Part shown: positions 5,723-6,851 of the stretch, piece by piece | Layout: each line of letters begins with the position of its first letter | Numbering within the stretch: the stretch's first letter is position 1 | From: Bacteroidota bacterium | Lineage (GTDB): Bacteria > Bacteroidota > Bacteroidia > 2-12-FULL-35-15 | Assembly (NCBI GenBank): GCA_026391935.1 | Contig: JAPLDC010000418.1 | Location: 1 to 6,851 of the forward strand | Length of the DNA: 6,851 bases | Reading direction: 5' to 3' | Position numbers and translations under genes: made by a program | The notes under the pieces: model-generated | Seen by the model: the letters and a program-made list of their open reading frames with translations, nothing else | What the model was told of the DNA's origin: nothing | Database searches by the model: none

Positions 5723-6568
5723 TCAATACATTGATATATTATAAGTTGTGCCATCTAATACCGCAGTTGCATTTCCATCGCAAGTACCAGCTCCATAATC
5801 AAACACAATTGGATAAGTAGGGTAAGTTGCTAATGTCAATGTAAAGTTTCCACTTACAATCCAGTGGCATCCTATATTCACACGTAGATCGGTATTTGTA
5901 ACGATTGAGTAGGATTCCCCTTCCATTGAAACTCCGCTGGCTGTACCGCGAATTAAATAAACATCATCAAAAATATTAAAGTTGGTTAAATATCCGTCAT
6001 AGAACTCGCGATCCTGATTTGTATTCCATGTACTTGATTTTCCATTTGTAGGATGAGTAACGGTTGCGCCACTTACAACAACATTGTAAACTAAATGTCC
6101 TGCTGCGTTATGACCTTTGTTTGTAACTGTTTGTGTTCCCTGAATATGATAATCGTTGTGATAATAATTTGACAATGTAATTGTGATAACAGTCGCTGAA
6201 TCTAGATAAGGACCACTGAATACTGCTGTGATCATTCCTCGTCTGTTATTATAGTCTGAACCTAGAATGTTAGTAGGTCCGAAATCAAGGACTACTGTTT
6301 TTGGAAAAGTGACAAGATCGAAAGGATAAATTGAAACCATTGGATACGTTGTTGAAGGAGAACGTAAAGCATTGGAGCTATCAGTAACAGTACTTATTTG
6401 TCTCCAAATACCTGCGAAAGCATTTTCTGCATTTGCATTGTCCGCAGCTGAAGCAGCACTGGTCGGTTTTTTCTCTTCTTTCTTACAACCTGTATAAACA
6501 AAGGATACAATTGCGATTAAAGTGATAGCAGTGAATAATTTGAAGAATTTTGTTTTCATGTGGAGCAT
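5723..6568 (-). CDS. Putative lipoprotein of unknown function
   Basis: A 281-residue secreted lipoprotein. The signal peptide has a Lys-rich start (MKTKFFK, 4-10), a hydrophobic core LFTAITLIAIVSFV (11-24) and a lipobox YTGC with Cys28 as the lipidated residue. The following KKEEKK and the Ala/Asn/Ser-rich stretch (37-51) form a flexible linker. From about 52 on the protein is beta-rich, with two similar units: FPKTVVLDFGPTN...RRGMITAVFSG (88-119) and YPIVFDYGAGTCDGNATAVLDG (252-273). Between them is NYYHNDYHIQGTQTVTNKG (134-152). This layout resembles uncharacterised lipoproteins of Bacteroidota; I know no function for them. Two cysteines, Cys234 and Cys263, could form a disulfide. The second ATG (codon 4, at 6559) gives the more standard signal peptide and may be the true start. 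It lies 21 bases after folA on the same strand, with a possible own promoter at the folA stop and a terminator after its stop. Confidence 0.75.
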   Translation of the reverse strand: MLHMKTKFFKLFTAITLIAIVSFVYTGCKKEEKKPTSAASAADNANAENAFAGIWRQISTVTDSSNALRSPSTTYPMVSIYPFDLVTFPKTVVLDFGPTNILGSDYNNRRGMITAVFSGPYLDSATVITITLSNYYHNDYHIQGTQTVTNKGHNAAGHLVYNVVVSGATVTHPTNGKSSTWNTNQDREFYDGYLTNFNIFDDVYLIRGTASGVSMEGESYSIVTNTDLRVNIGCHWIVSGNFTLTLATYPTYPIVFDYGAGTCDGNATAVLDGTTYNISMY

Positions 6569-6584
6569 GGATTAGTTTCTTAAT

Positions 6585-6592
6585 CAAATTTA
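6585..6592 (-). promoter_or_regulatory. Possible -7 box overlapping the folA stop codon
   Basis: On the minus strand TAAATTTG matches TAnnTTTG exactly, and its TAA is the folA stop codon. It lies 16 bases upstream of the first possible lipoprotein ATG and 25 bases upstream of the second. No clear TTG is seen at -33. An 8-base motif with two free positions in AT-rich DNA can occur by chance. Confidence 0.35.
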
Positions 6593-6851
6593 AGCAATTT
6601 TTTCGAATGTAAGAATATCGAATTCGTAAATGTTCTTATCGTCTGTAATACCTTTTATTCTATTTGTTTCCTCCCACTTATGGAAGTCTAATTCAGGGAA
6701 AAAAGTATCACCATCAAAGGAATAGTTTATTTTCGTGATGTAAATTTTATGAGCATACGGTAAAAACTGTTTGTAAATTTCTGCTCCACCAATTATAAAA
6801 ATTTCCTGATCACTTTTTTCTTTAGCTTTTTGAATGGCAGTTTCAATGGAC
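6590..6851 (-). CDS. folA: Dihydrofolate reductase, C-terminal half (runs off right edge)
   Basis: An open frame of 86 residues reaching a TAA at 6592-6590; the N-terminal half with the substrate-binding acidic residue lies outside the window. The enzyme reduces dihydrofolate to tetrahydrofolate with NADPH in the cytoplasm, for thymidylate, purine and methionine synthesis. Visible: the strand and turn EIFIIGGAEIYKQFLP (16-31 of this piece), with the conserved Gly-Gly that contacts the cofactor and starts the helix; then HKIYITKI (34-41), the family motif GDTFFPEL (47-54) and a closing strand NIYEFDILTFEKI (73-85). These align in order with the C-terminal half of E. coli FolA (IGG..YEQFLP, YLTHI, GDTHFP, W..). 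Family identity is clear. The lipoprotein gene starts 21 bases downstream. Confidence 0.93.
   Translation of the reverse strand, partial: SIETAIQKAKEKSDQEIFIIGGAEIYKQFLPYAHKIYITKINYSFDGDTFFPELDFHKWEETNRIKGITDDKNIYEFDILTFEKIA

Overview
The window looks like chromosomal DNA of a free-living member of the phylum Bacteroidota. It is AT-rich. Several genes are preceded by the TAnnTTTG -7 box typical of this phylum, and Shine-Dalgarno sequences are weak or absent. The ClpP N-terminal extension and the trigger factor, ClpX and lipoprotein sequences also read as Bacteroidota. I cannot place it below phylum level.

Left part (1-902, minus strand): an arsenic-response pair. An ArsR/SmtB-family repressor gene is followed 18 bases later by arsM (arsenite S-adenosylmethionine methyltransferase), which runs off the left edge. 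A perfect 12-bp palindrome lies inside the predicted arsR promoter and is the likely operator. A gene-free stretch of about 350 bases follows. It holds this control region and, at its far end, the promoter of a small cold-shock-domain gene.

Middle (1160-5109, plus strand): the cold-shock gene with its own strong terminator, then the protein quality-control cluster tig - clpP - clpX. Trigger factor binds nascent chains at the ribosome; ClpP and ClpX form the ATP-dependent ClpXP protease. A long imperfect hairpin with a T-rich tail sits between clpP and clpX, so clpX may be partly uncoupled from the genes upstream. A bidirectional terminator closes the cluster.

Right part (5125-6851, minus strand): folA (dihydrofolate reductase, C-terminal half only), a lipoprotein gene of unknown function just downstream of it, a terminator, and the remains of a VIT/CCC1-family iron/manganese transporter gene. 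The first 17 residues of the VIT protein survive in one frame. The metal-binding helix and three C-terminal membrane segments survive in another, and the first membrane segments are missing between them. This internally deleted gene is the most unusual thing in the window.

I found no CRISPR array, insertion sequence, phage gene, tRNA, rRNA or convincing novel multi-gene system. Most of the window is ordinary housekeeping DNA.
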